Origin: Chara braunii
Taxonomy: Eukaryota > Streptophyta > Charophyceae > Charales > Characeae
Direction of reading: 5' to 3'
DNA: 39,222 bases
Assembly: GCA_003427395.1 (NCBI GenBank)
Contig: BFEA01000823.1
Location: 7,582-46,803 of the forward strand
Below, piece by piece: positions 20,481 to 30,633 of the stretch; position 1 is the stretch's first letter; each line of letters begins with the position of its first letter. The position numbers and the translations under genes were made by a program. The notes beneath the pieces were generated by a model. That model did no database searches, had not been told where the DNA came from, and was given only the letters and a program-made list of their open reading frames with translations.

Positions 20481-21660
20481 TTTGTTTGTTTGTTTTTTTG
20501 GATGCTCCAATCTATTCGTGGGGAGCATCAGGTGCTGGGAACCGGGCCAAGCGTCCCTTATAAAAAATGTACATCACAGAGAAAATACCAGGGCCAATAC
20601 CCAGCTTTCGGCTGAGCACAATCAAGGACATTCCATGAAGGATAGAGAATCTGAGGCCCACGAAACTGGAAACTCAGGTGCCTCCAGAGGGGCAGACTGG
20701 AGGGCACCACCTGGCCTGCTATATAACTGAGTGACTAATTCAGGACCCGCCCGAACCAGCTGGGTTCCACCAGGGCACCCTCGGGCGGTGGGAACGGATC
20801 AGTGGCCGCAGTGGCATGGATGCGTCAATCTCCACCCACATTTTGAACTTCATAATCCTTCCGGCATCTTTCAGGGTCCTGCAGGTTGCCCTAATGCCAA
20901 CCAGTTCATTCTAACGCGGCTACCCAGCCTCCCGGGCCCTTTCCCCGCCCAACCGATCCATGCAGAAGTTAGTGATGGTCCTGAAGAGGTCCGCACGACG
21001 TGTCAGATGTTTCCGGTGGTTCTCTTTTACCCTTGCCCATTGAGTGGTGATTGCCGTTTCAATGAAGCTCTTGATCTTGTCACCCATCTCCCCCCCCCTG
21101 ATGTGTGCCGCCTTTACTGTGTATCATGACGTAGAGCGGTGCCACCACAGCACCCACAGAACTGTCGGGCTAATTCGAACATATTAGCGGCGAAGTTGTA
21201 AGTTTGGGCCATCGAATGCCCGCACAGGATCGCCCGCCAGTCCCAGGGTCACGTGTTCATGCGCAACTGTCGCTAGATACGATCCCATCAGCGCCAGGTG
21301 AGGACCACCCCTGCACATTGCATGAAGACATGCTCTATTGTCTCGTTGTACTCGCGAGAGGGGAAGGCAGATAAGCACGACTGGCACCATGCCGTCACTC
21401 CTAACGAGTGGAGGTCCTTCAGCTGTAAGGTTGCCAACTGTGTTTTATCTGGAGCACCCTGATTCTATACGCTTGGTTCGGAATCCTTTCCACCCATCAT
21501 ACACAGTCTGGTGTGAACCTGGCGAGGTGACCTCTTGTGTCTGCTTGGAACAGGATCACCAGGACTTTGTGTGGCTAATAACGCTTCAAATTTCCAACTG
21601 TTCCCCACGCACCCCCACCCAGTCGCTCTCTACCAGGGTTGGGCCTCTGGGGAGGATAAC
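20481..21660 (-). pseudogene. LINE 3' end: zinc-finger C-terminus plus two-hairpin tail
   Basis: The minus strand from about 21388 reads CQSCLSAFPSREYNETIEHV then FMQC, a C-x2-C...H-x4-C zinc finger as at the C-terminus of many LINE ORF2 proteins. About 200 further codons follow, broken by frameshifts and including basic segments such as QWARVKENHRKHLTRRADLF, to a stop near 20740. The ~250-bp 3' UTR then leads into the shared retroposon tail (complement 20501-20620: GCCGAAAGCTGGGTA, GGGACGC, GCTCC-GGAGC) and an A-rich tail seen as T-rich sequence at 20481-20499. This is the strongest evidence that the short retroposons use a LINE tail. Upstream LINE sequence to about 21660 is only weakly recognisable. 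Confidence 0.72.
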
Positions 21661-21675
21661 CTCTATACCTTTTTT

Positions 21676-21873
21676 GGGGGGGAAGCTACGTGGGAGTCAC
21701 AAATGTGAGTTATTTTTGCACTATGGACCAAGAAACAGTTTCGAATTGCAATTCCGGCAATGTCTACAACCCAGCTTTCTGGCCGGGTAGGGTGCCCTAA
21801 GTGCAGTTGCAAACTGTATCTTGCCCCATTGTGCAATTATAACTCCTTTTTGTGACTCTATGGAAGTTACCCC
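21676..21873 (-). mobile_element. Foldback element FB1, complete copy
   Basis: A near-palindrome of about 200 bp. The outer arms GAGTCACAAA/TTTGTGACTC, then AGTTAT/ATAACT, and TGCAC-ATGG-CAAGA-ACAGTTT with its partner all pair. The ends are GGGG...GTTACCCC. Both sides are T-tracts on the same strand (21670-21675 and 21874-21879). No coding sequence. Confidence 0.85.
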
Positions 21874-21894
21874 TTTTTTCTTTTTCTTTTCTTT

Positions 21895-22135
21895 GGGGGG
21901 GGAACTGTGGCTGTGACACACTTTTAGTTTGAAATAGGCAACAAAAGACAAAGTGGTGCTGGTGTCATGGTGTGAGTTTCGAAATGTGCAAGTTTAGCGG
22001 GGGTCTAAAACTCCACCAGTCGTTACCCACACGGGCGCTTGGCAGATTTAGGGTCGCCTTTTTTGCACCATAATTTCAGGAACTGCTAGAGTTGCCTATT
22101 CTGAACCTTGGGTGTGATTCCAACGTACTTGCCCC
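21895..22135 (+). mobile_element. Foldback element FB2, copy a
   Basis: Begins GGGGAACTGTGGCTGTGACACAC and ends GAATCACACC complement / GTACTTGCCCC. The two imperfect inverted ends share the inner block GAATAGGCAAC (AAATAGGCAAC on the left). The reverse complement matches 30634-30867 along its full length, including AGGCAACTCTAGCAGTTCC-like and CTAAATCTGCCAAGCGCC segments. T-tracts lie on both sides (21874-21894 and 22136-22144). Confidence 0.85.
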
Positions 22136-22142
22136 TTTTTTT

Positions 22143-22280
22143 TTAATCTTTTTTGGAAAACTACCGGGGTTCCTATTAGGAAGGGTGATATGAGCATCCC
22201 CTCCTACAAGGTCCTCCAGTTGCTCCGTCTATTGGTGGGGAGGTGCACCTGCTGGAAACTGGGTCCAAAGTGTCCCTTTT
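22143..22280 (-). mobile_element. Retroposon 3' end, class B with extension (minus)
   Basis: The minus strand reads TTTCCAGCAGGTGCACCTCCCC, ACCAATAGACGGAGC, then AGGAGGGGATGCTCATATCACCC and TTCCTA, ending in an A-rich stretch seen as T-rich sequence at 22136-22156. The loop GCTCATATCA corresponds to GCTCTTATCA at 17470 and 18485. Confidence 0.65.
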
Positions 22281-22480
22281 TTACAACATTAATTATGATC
22301 TGAGCATGTGTGAAGCCCATTGGGTGTGCCTCTTCAGCCCCCTTGGGAGGCGCCTACTAGCAGTCCCATTCCCCATCAGTCAAGCTCATTGTTGCTGTTG
22401 TTCTTTATTCCCCTTTCCTTCCCCATCTTTTTTGTTTTGTTTTGTTTTTTAGTTGTTGTTTTTTTTTTGGGGGGGGGGAA

Positions 22481-22765
22481 ATGCTCCAGTCTATTCGTGG
22501 GGAGCAGCACGTGCTGGGAACCGGGCCCAGCGTCCCATATAGAATTATACAAATGATATGAAATACTGGGGCCATTGCCTGGCTTCGGCTAGGAACAATC
22601 TGAGAACTTTGAAGAGATTCTAGAAAATTTAGGAAAAGACAAGGGTAACTGCTAACCTATTGCTAGGCTACTCAAGCAGCACTTACTAAGTCAAAACGGC
22701 AAGACAGAAGCCCTTTGAATGCTCCAAATCCCTGGAATCCCCAACAAAACATTCTAAAATCTTCT
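22481..22765 (-). mobile_element. SINE-like retroposon, truncated copy (C4)
   Basis: The tail (complement 22481-22540) and the GCCGAAG-CAGGCAATGGCCCC segment (complement near 22568-22592) are well preserved. The body is cut where an unrelated ~80-bp repeat begins near 22770. The A tail is seen as T9 followed by G10 at 22460-22479, an odd mixed homopolymer. Confidence 0.75.
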
Positions 22766-22769
22766 AACA

Positions 22770-22845
22770 CTGTCTTATAGGGCATAGCAGCAGCAGAGAT
22801 GGTGGCTCTGCTGCAGTAAGTCTTGCTGGAGTGAGGTAAAGTGGA
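22770..22845 (-). repeat. ~80-bp dispersed repeat R80, copy 1
   Basis: The minus strand reads CTCACTCCAGCAAGACTTACTG, AGAGCCACCATCTCTGCTGC and TATGCCCTATAAGAC. It matches plus-strand copies at 24024-24115, 24241-24330 and 28060-28140. Confidence 0.7.
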
Positions 22846-22939
22846 TGGATGGGGGGGGGTTCTGAGTAGTTTTCTGAATTCTGTTCATATTCTGAACTTC
22901 TGAAGTTTGTCGTAGTCATTTTCTAAGTAGCTTCGTTTT

Positions 22940-23098
22940 TTTCTGAGCCAAAGCCGGGTAATGGGCCCGGTATCTCAATCTTCAAAATTATATGTAAATT
23001 TCCATATGGGAAGCTGGGCCCAGTTCCCAGCACGTGCTGCTCCCCACGAATAGATTGGAGCTTTGTTCCCATAAAATACAAAAAATATTAAAAAAAGT
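22940..23098 (+). mobile_element. Retroposon tail, class A (plus strand)
   Basis: GCCAAAGCCGGGTAATGGGCCCGG, then GGGAAGCTGGGCCC-CCCAGC, CACGTGCTGCTCC-CCACGAATAGATTGGAGC and an A-rich tail to 23096. It lies head-on against the oppositely oriented SINE body that starts at 23099. Confidence 0.75.
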
Positions 23099-23405
23099 CT
23101 TATTCCCTGCCGAACTTTCCCAGGCCGCATGCCCCATCCTGCTAGGTTACAGGGCAACGCAACTCACCCCAGCTCCGACCAGCATCGTACCGACAGCAAA
23201 CCTTTGTTTTCCCTTAGAATGCCCGGCCCAAGGCCTCCCCAGATCTCTCTACCAGGCCTCTCGCTCCTGCTATCAACAGGTTACAGGGTAACCCCCCAGC
23301 TCCGGCCAGCATCGTTCTGGCATAAAAAAACCGCAGATCCATGAATATAACAGCATTAGAAAAACCTAAAATGAGTTGCAAGAAGTGCCCAGAATCCTAA
23401 AGCAT
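23099..23405 (-). mobile_element. SINE-like body without tail (copy C5)
   Basis: Two body monomers (GGTTACAGGGCAACGC at 23145 and GGTTACAGGGTAACCC at 23279), each ending in CTCCG-CCAGCATCGT, in the same order as in copy C1. The tail is missing; a plus-strand tail (22940-23098) abuts instead. Confidence 0.75.
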
Positions 23406-23569
23406 TCTCAAAACTTTCCTCATGAGATAGGCTAAAATTCAGAAAAAAACTGAAAAAGCTTGGAAAACATGAGAGCTGGGGGGTCAAAACTGAAACACCT
23501 ACTATCCACAAATCCCCCCCTCAATAGACGGAACGTCGGTCCAGGTTTTCAGTCCTCGTACCAGAACTC

Positions 23570-23850
23570 ACTTGATCTCATACCCCCTTCTACTAGGGTA
23601 ACAAGGCACCACAACCTTCCCGAGTACTGACCAACCTAGTTCTGACGGACAGGAAGTGCCTTCCTCCCTGGACATTTCCCTTAGCGGCACGCCCCTGACA
23701 CAGGTTACAGGGTTAATACCCCGGCGCCGACTACGTTGAACGGTCTGGTTATGCCTTCCACCCTCGGCATAACTCCACAGGCCCCAAGCTCGCCCTGGGT
23801 CACAGAGCAAAAGCTCCAGCACCGGCCTGTGTCGTCCCAGCATCATTTTT
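23570..23850 (-). mobile_element. Diverged SINE-like body (copy C7)
   Basis: Three diverged monomers near 23596, 23703 and 23795, recognisable by GGGTAACAAGGCACCAC, GGTTACAGGGTTAATACCCC and CTCCAGCACCGGCC-GTCGTCCCAGCATC. Older than the other copies by appearance. Confidence 0.6.
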
Positions 23851-24023
23851 CTACCTACTTACCTTAACCAACGACCTTCCTCTGTTAAGAGCCCCCTTAC
23901 TGCCTTCCATCCGCCAGTTCTAGCTCCCCCCCCTTCCCTCCTTTTTTTGAGATACCAGGGTCATTACCTGGCTTCGGCTAAGAACGAACGACTCAGAACC
24001 CCCGACCCCCCAACAGTCCTCTT

Positions 24024-24330
24024 TACCTCACTCCGGCAAGACTTACTGCAGCACAGCCACCATCTCCGTTGTTGTTGTGCCCTATTTCCATCCTACGAGC
24101 TAGCCCCCTGGCTAGTAAGATGCCTCATATCCCACCATCTACTTTTCCCACTCACCTCTCTCAATAACATATTGAAAAAACAGGAAAGCAGAAAATTGAG
24201 AATTCAAGCACTGACTGCAAACATCCAACAAAACCTTCTCAACCTTACTACGGCAAGACTTACTGCGGTAGAGTCACCATCTCCACCGCTGTTGTGCCTT
24301 ATTTCCGCCCTACTGGCTAGCCCCTTCGCC
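24024..24330 (+). repeat. R80 dispersed repeat, copies 2 and 3
   Basis: Two copies (24024-24115 and 24241-24330) share CGGCAAGACTTACTGC, CACCATCTCC, GTTGTGCC-TATTTCC and GCTAGCCCC. About 125 bp of unrelated sequence separates them. The plus-strand ORF 23947-24396 is an accident of the repeat. Confidence 0.72.
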
Positions 24331-25255
24331 ACAGAGTGCATTATCTCCAACCATCACCACAAACCTAATCCCCAACAACCAGCACCAAAATTATGACGAT
24401 TTTTCCAATTGAAAAAAAAAACACAGATTCACACGCAGAAATCATAACCTAAAAAGGCAGTCAACACCTATTATTCCCACAGGGAGAGAAAGGACGGGAG
24501 GGAACTACTTTCCTCATGGCAATTCCTGCGTCTATTCACGTCTTAGTTGAATGTAAAAGAGTTAATCAGGAAACCGAGCGACTTACTCCTCCCCCCCAAC
24601 AAAAACAAGTTATTGTCCTTTCACTGCCTCTGCTGGAAGACACCCCCTCACCTCCCAGCCTCGATTCAGAACAACCCTAATTCACTCCTGCTCCCGCAGT
24701 AGCATGCAATACCCCCTAGAGCATGCCCCCACAGAGTTGAAGATCCCCCTTCCCTCGTGTCTCACCCCCTCCAAGTGAAACACCTTTCGACCTTTCATCT
24801 TGTTGAAAACAGCACGGCCCCTTGTCCTCCCTTCCAACCGCCGTGGCTAATCCGACCCAGATCAGTCTGGCCCAAAGGAGAACAAAACCCACAATACCGC
24901 CCCTATCCTCTCAAAGATCACACCTCCCACCTTATATAACCCTCGCAGGGAGGGGTTCCAACCCTGAAGGAGATAATTCAATCAGCACCTATGAGCCAAA
25001 ATCCTACAATATCATATCTTGAGAATCAATTATAACTACTTTTTGAAAATCCTTCAAACAAGTGACATCAAAAATCGAATTCAAAAAATAAGAGTCCAAA
25101 CTTATGTGCAGAAATATGAAAACAACGTCAGATTTAGAATTAGATCAAAGATGGATAAACGTAGGACATCAATTATACTTTGAGAAATTCAATTTGTAAC
25201 CCTTTGTGATTCAAAATTGAGTAATCATTCATAGGGATCAGAGCAAAACTATGAT
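24331..25255. other. Non-coding stretch
   Basis: C/T/A-rich to about 24960, then A/T-rich. Short ORFs (24757-24939, 24822-25022) have no domain. Confidence 0.4.
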
Positions 25256-25259
25256 TTAC

Positions 25260-25375
25260 GAATTTCGGATTAGGAATCTTGCTAAAAAATATGAATGTAA
25301 GATTAAGAATCCTGCTCATAAAATACTAATTTCAGATCATGGATCTTGCTCAAAACAGAAAAAACGGATTTCAAA
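25260..25375. repeat. ~37-bp tandem repeat, three units
   Basis: Units near 25265, 25300 and 25337 share GATTA-GAATC-TGCT-A-AAAAT with small changes (GATCATGGATCTTGCTC in the third). Confidence 0.6.
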
Positions 25376-26225
25376 TTATGAATCAACTACATTCAGAAAA
25401 TACCTATGATCAGACAAAGTACAATCATAAAAAGAAAATCATTCAAAAACAACCTCTGAAAGGATTTCCCGAGCGTGCCGTCATCAGAATGCTTCATCAT
25501 GAGAGAAATTCAGATCATGTTTTACAGCAGAAACGGAATTTTATAGGTTTGTAATCAAACGGAAATTAGCACCTCAACCATCAGTCTTGTCACCTAGCAA
25601 AAACAGCGGACAATCTACATAATAATTTTTTTCCAACCCTAATTCTCACTCCCCCCCCACATGTCATGTCCTCTCTCTCTCCGAACCTCCACCTCCTCCT
25701 TCATCGGCTTCAGAAGCATCTCAGTTGCTCGTGGTCTGCACCACATCTAACCAAAAAGTTGAACGATGAAGATTGTCGGACTGTGGCCAACACTTACCTC
25801 AACATAGCCACGTAGCGAGCCCAAACCATTGAGCCTGTCGACGACCCCTCGCTGGCAGTCCGGAGGGAGAAGAACATCCACGCCGTTAGAATCATCACCA
25901 AGAACTGCTACTCCCTGACATCACTCACCTCGCACTTTTTCCCGCCACTTCGCCTGATTACTCCCGCACCGTACTGACGAGCCGTACTACTGACAAGTCG
26001 CGAGCCCCACGAGGCGCCTCCAACCACCCCTGCCCACTGCCTCATCATCCTGCATCACACCTTGTCACCATCAGCCCCGCCCTTTTCCCCCACGCCTCGC
26101 CGCTCGTCGCCACGCACGGGAAGGACGTCGCGTGACTTCTCCGTGGCGCACCAGCAGGATTGTACCGGCGGGGCGCAACGCTCCCGACTGCGTTGCGCCA
26201 TCCCTTTCCTTCCCCATCATAAACC
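25376..26225. other. Non-coding stretch
   Basis: A/T-rich to 25640, then C-rich. Small ORFs on both strands (26062-26247 plus, 26045-26281 minus) overlap and have no domain. A faint R/K/E-containing reading near 25700-25980 cannot be followed as one frame. Confidence 0.35.
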
Positions 26226-26229
26226 CTTA

Positions 26230-26825
26230 ACCTTTTTTTTTTTTTAGGACAAGGCTCCAATCTATTTGTGGGGAGCAGCACATGCTGGGAACCGGGCCCA
26301 GCGTCCCATATGAGACTTTACATCGAATTTTGAAAGTTTCACATACCGGGGTCATTACCCAGCTTTGACTGAGAGAACTTTGAGAAAATCTTGAGCTACT
26401 TAGAAATTTGCTACGACAAACTAAAAAAAAAGAAAAACGTCACCACAAAGGTCCTATAAATGTTAAAAACCCTGTGGATCCCTAGCAACCCTTCTAAAGC
26501 TCTCCAACACTGTCTTACTCCTTGCTGAGCTCTTCTATGCCTCACACCCCCACCCTATTGGGTTATAGGGCAACGCGACTCGCCCCAGCTCCGGCCAGCG
26601 TCATCCCAGCAACCCTTGGTTGTCCTTTGGAATGCCCACCCCAAAGCATCCCCAGATCTCTCTACCAGGCCTCACACTCCTGCATCAGCAGGTTACAGGG
26701 TAACACCCCAGCACCGGTCAGCGTCGTTTTGGCATTGAACAGCCGCAGATCACCTAGTATATCAATAATGGAGTCGTCTAAGACGAGTTGCTAGGAGTCC
26801 CCAGAATCTTACATCATTCTTAAGA
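26230..26825 (-). mobile_element. SINE-like retroposon, near full length (copy C2)
   Basis: Same architecture as 14286-14890. The T12 tract at 26234-26245 is the A tail on the minus strand, followed by the class A tail (complement 26251-26311), the GGGTAATGACCCCGG segment (complement near 26345), and two body monomers at about 26566 and 26692. Neighbouring copy C3 begins directly beyond it, so the two lie in tandem. Confidence 0.82.
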
Positions 26826-26829
26826 CCAT

Positions 26830-27330
26830 CTTGAGGTACCGGGACCATTACCCGGCTTCGGCTAGGAAAGACAATTGTGTCATCTACACCAGGAAAATTT
26901 AGAAAAACTTGGATAATTGTTGGCCTATTGCTAGTCTACTGAATGCTCAGCGTCCCTGGACTCCTTAACAAAACCCTATAAAGTTCTCTAACACTGTCTT
27001 ATTCCCTGTCGAGCTCTCCCAGGCCTCATGCCCCTACCCTGCTAGGTTACAGGGCGACACGACTCAGCCCAACTCCGACCAGCATCGTCTCAACAACAAC
27101 TCTTGGTTTTCCCTTAGAATGTCCGCTCCAAGGCATCCCCAAATCTCTCTACCAGGCCTCACGCTCCTGCTGTCAACAGGTTATAGGGCAACCCCCCAGC
27201 ACCGGCCAGCGTCGTTTTGGCATCGGAAAACCACAGATCCATTAATATAACTGCATCAAAGAAGCCTAAAGTGAGTTGTAAGAAGTACCCAGAATCCTAA
27301 AGCGTTTTCAAGACCACTCAAACAAATAAT
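26830..27330 (-). mobile_element. SINE-like retroposon, tail-less copy (C3)
   Basis: Body monomers at 27042 and 27175 and the segment GCCGAAGCCGGGTAATGGTCCCGG (complement 26835-26862) are present, but the terminal two-hairpin tail and A tail are missing. C2 sits exactly there, which suggests insertion of C2 into C3 or a recombination between them. Confidence 0.75.
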
Positions 27331-27339
27331 CCACCCTCA

Positions 27340-28050
27340 TTCCTCCAACCCCCTACTCTTCTTCATCCCCCGACGAGCCGACCTCCTCCACCACATAGTT
27401 CGCGGGATGAGAACAGCAGTCGTACTCACACAATGGACACCTTCCTCAACCATTCCTCATCTCACGACGAGCCGACCTCCTCCACCCATAGTTCACAAGA
27501 CAAAGAATAGGAAAGATCAGGTAAACTCACCTTACCCTCAGTCAATAAGCACAACACTACACTTCATCGAAAACCATCAGAAATCATCCTCCCTCTTCCC
27601 TTTAACCCCCTACTCTTCATCATCTTCCGACGAGCCGACCTCCTCCACCACATATTTCGGAAGATAAAAAAACAGTAGACAAACAACCTCACCCAATTCC
27701 AGACTACAACTATTCATCTTCCTTTGATGAGCCGATCTCCTCCACCACATAGTTCGAAGAAGAAAAATAGAAGTAGTCCCAAAATGAGTTTAACGAGCCA
27801 GCGACAATCAAAGGAACCCTCCTCCCTCTTCCCTCCACCCCCTACTCTTCTTCATCCTCCGACGAGCCGACCTTCTCCACCACCTAGTTAGCGGGATGAG
27901 AACAGCAACCACAACCACACAACGGACACCTTCCTCAACACATTCCTCCTCTCTCGACGAGCCGACCTCCTCCACCCATAGTTCGCAAGAGGAGGAAAGG
28001 CAGAAATCAGGTGAACGCCCTTACTCTAGTAAGCGTAGCACCAACCCCTC
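27340..28050 (+). repeat. ~245-bp tandem repeat, three units
   Basis: Each unit carries two copies of GACGAGCCGACCTCCTCCACC followed by an ATAGTTCG-like end, about 95 bp apart: 27371 with 27464, 27628 with 27725, and 27860 with 27955. Units 1 and 3 are most alike, sharing GGGATGAGAACAGCA and ACAC-AATGGACACC-like sequence. The final segment joins an R80 copy. Confidence 0.78.
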
Positions 28051-28059
28051 TAACCTCTT

Positions 28060-28140
28060 ACCTCACCACGGCAAGACTTATAACAACTAAGCCACCATCT
28101 CAGTTGCGGCTATGCCATAATCCAATCCCACTAGCTGACC
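28060..28140 (+). repeat. R80 dispersed repeat, copy 4
   Basis: CTCACCACGGCAAGACTTA, GCCACCATCTC and GGCTATGCC-TA are conserved with the other copies; the centre is diverged. Confidence 0.6.
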
Positions 28141-29150
28141 CTCCTCACCAACAGGACGCAATTCCACCAGCCATAAACCGTCCCTCCCAACCCAAGTACC
28201 ACACATCCTCAAAACACCTGGCCCGCAAACAGCGAAAAAGAAATGGGTACCCAATCCAAAATTCCTCAAGACACGAAATACGAATTCAAGTTCAGAAACC
28301 TTCTGTTTACCAAACTTTAAATTGGATCAGAGTTGAATAAACAGAATCAGAATTCAATTCGACAGTAATCAAGACTAGAAAGATCAGATTTACAAACGTA
28401 GGTTTTTTTAAATAGGAAATTACTTTGGAGGCCTACTTTTAGAAATTAAACAGAAATTGAACATTAGAAATTAAAATTTTTTAAACGAGAATTGAGGAAT
28501 CAGCCTGAGATGTCCAATATTGGACTCACGAATTTATAAAATCGAGAAAGTAATCCTGATCGTAATAGTAAGACTATTCCAAGTTATGAATCTGTCCGAC
28601 TAGCAGTTCTGAATAACGACTAGCACGAGTATTAGACACCTAGGATTTGGATATTTCTGCGCCCTTAATACATAAGTTATTTCAGAATTATTTTCAAGAA
28701 TAAGGAAATAAGAGTTTTTAATACCGAAAAATTATTACAGCATATCCTATCTATAAGGGATTACAAATCGAGGTCGCCGACAATGAATCATAAGACTCGA
28801 CGATCGAGGCACAAAATCGGTGATATCGACTATCCAGACAACCATTTAAGAAAAGACCTACAAACTTAAGCGAGCACATGTCGATAAAAACAACAATTTT
28901 GCAATTGATCCCCCTCCCCTCTTCCTCCACAACCCCGACATACCACATCCCCCTCAAACCCTACCCCAACATCTTCGGAGAAGGAAAACACCCTTCCTCC
29001 CATTGCTAGCAGCTAGGCTCAAAGCGACGCTAGCACCGAAGACCTCGACAGTCTTCTTTCGTTTCTCAAAGAAAGCCAAAAAACGGTGTGGCTCCTCTCA
29101 CTAAACCCGTTAGCAACGCACCGTGACCACAGGGGATTCGAACTTTCATA
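28141..29150. other. Mostly A/T-rich non-coding stretch
   Basis: No recognised gene. ORFs are short and found on both strands. Composition shifts to C-rich after 28900. Confidence 0.4.
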
Positions 29151-29156
29151 ACCGTC

Positions 29157-29625
29157 CACTTACCTCGCTGTAGAAGAAAAGAGGAGAGGACTCGCATGAA
29201 AAACGATGTCGCAGTCATCCCACGGCGCACTCTCTGATCAACTATACCCCATCATCCCTCGGCGTGCCCTCCAATCAACTGTGCGCCATGACTTCCGCGC
29301 GCGTCAACTCATTGTTGCTTCAGCCGTGCTCCGCGTCGATCCTTCGTTGCTTCGACAGGGGCGCAACCACTTACCTCGCTGTTGAAGAAAAGAAGAGAGG
29401 AGACCTCGCAGTTTTTCCTTCAGCGCGCCCAAAAGCAAAAGAGTGTGTTCACTCGCGTGAACAGCGATATCGTCGTCATCCTACAACGCACCCTCAGATC
29501 AGTCGTGCTCCACCATCCTACGGCGCACCCTCCAATATCGCTGTGTGCCATGACTTCCACGCGCGTCTTCTCATCGTTGCTTCAACTGTGTTCCTCGTCG
29601 ACTCTTCGTTACTTCGTCGGGGGCG
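29157..29625 (+). repeat. ~210-260-bp tandem duplication
   Basis: Two units start with CCACTTACCTCGCTGT (29157 and 29367) and share AGAAAAGA-GAGAGGA, TGTGCCATGACTTCC-CGCGCGTC, TCGTTGCTTC and GGGGCGCA. The second unit is longer by an internal stretch with CAGCGCGCCCAAAAGC. ORFs 29264-29677 and 29382-29687 derive from it. Confidence 0.75.
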
Positions 29626-29849
29626 CAGCGCTCCCAGTAGCGCTGCACCCCAATCACCGCCGCCAGGCGCAAATTAACTCCAGATAAATCTTTCTAATGC
29701 CAAGATGACAACAGGTGAAACCAAAACAAAACCACAGTACCTTCAAATATAACACCCACCCAAAAGCCACGTGTGACTGCCCCTTTCACATCTCTCTATA
29801 TCCACTTCTTACAACCTTGCACTTGCACTTAGTTCCAAGATCCCTTTTT

Positions 29850-30054
29850 GGGGGGGGTAACTAGTACTACGCAGGAGTCACAAAAACGAGTTATAATTGC
29901 ACTCTGGGCCAAGATACAGTTTGCAATTGCGGTTTGTGTACCCTACCTGGCCAGAAAGTTGGGTTGTATGCATTGCCCGAACTGCAATTGCAAGCTGTAT
30001 CTTGGCCCATATTACAACTATAACTATTTTTTGTGACTCCCGCATAGTTTCCCC
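29850..30054 (+). mobile_element. Foldback element FB1, complete copy
   Basis: GGGGGTAACTAG...AGTTTCCCC ends and long complementary arms: GAGTCACAAAAA pairs with TTTTTTGTGACTC, AGTTATAAT with its partner, TGGGCCAAGATACAG with CTGTATCTTGGCCCA, and GCAATTGC with GCAATTGC. The central GGCCAGAAAGTTGGGTTG is unpaired. T-tracts flank both ends (29845-29849 and 30055-30059). Confidence 0.88.
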
Positions 30055-30424
30055 TTTTTCTTTTTTTTAGCAAGTTCAGACCCAGCAGGTTTCAAACTCG
30101 AATGGGCAAAAAAAAAATGTGCGGACGAGACAAACAGCCGCCGAACTTTGAAGACGCACGCACGGGTGAACTGGATTCATGGGCCCTTCTTTTTTTCTCC
30201 CTTTCTTGTCTAACACCACGGCTCGCCCCTGCAGTTATGACACCTGTGGCCCTGTCACTGCCGCAGTGCTTTCATTGCTTTTCAAGTTTGGCGACTGTTT
30301 GTTTTGCCCACCTTTGTATCTTTTGCCCATTCGAAACTCTGAGGTGGGCATCAGACTAGAGATATCTCCACTGGTGACCAGCCCCAGGTTCTTTCGGATC
30401 ATTATTATTGATCTTGTTTTTTTT
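30055..30424. other. Unassigned stretch
   Basis: T-rich tracts and two overlapping short ORFs without domain (30102-30359, 30179-30487). Nothing further seen. Confidence 0.35.
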
Positions 30425-30626
30425 GGAGAGGGGGGGGGAACTAGGGTGCTGTCACTGTTTCAGTTTGAAAATGCGTTTCAGTCATGATTTTGCCAATGTT
30501 GTGTCAAACTGAGGAAAATCGTGAATGTATACTACCCAACTTTAGGGTCGGGTGGGAATGTGTTGTATTCCAGGGATGCCTGAAGTGGATTTAAAGCTTA
30601 AATCATGACTGCACCCTAGTTACCCC
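30425..30626. mobile_element. Foldback element FB3, single copy
   Basis: GGGGAACTAGGGTGC and GCACCCTAGTTACCCC form inverted ends, with an inner GTCA/TCATGA and CATGATTT/AAATCATG pairing. The ends resemble FB1 (GGGGTAACT). T-tracts lie on both sides (about 30416-30424 and 30627-30631). Confidence 0.78.
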
Positions 30627-30633
30627 TTTTTGT

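Noticed and set aside
29264-29687. ORFs of 101-137 codons as genes
   Set aside because: They lie within a tandem duplication and shift frame between the two units.
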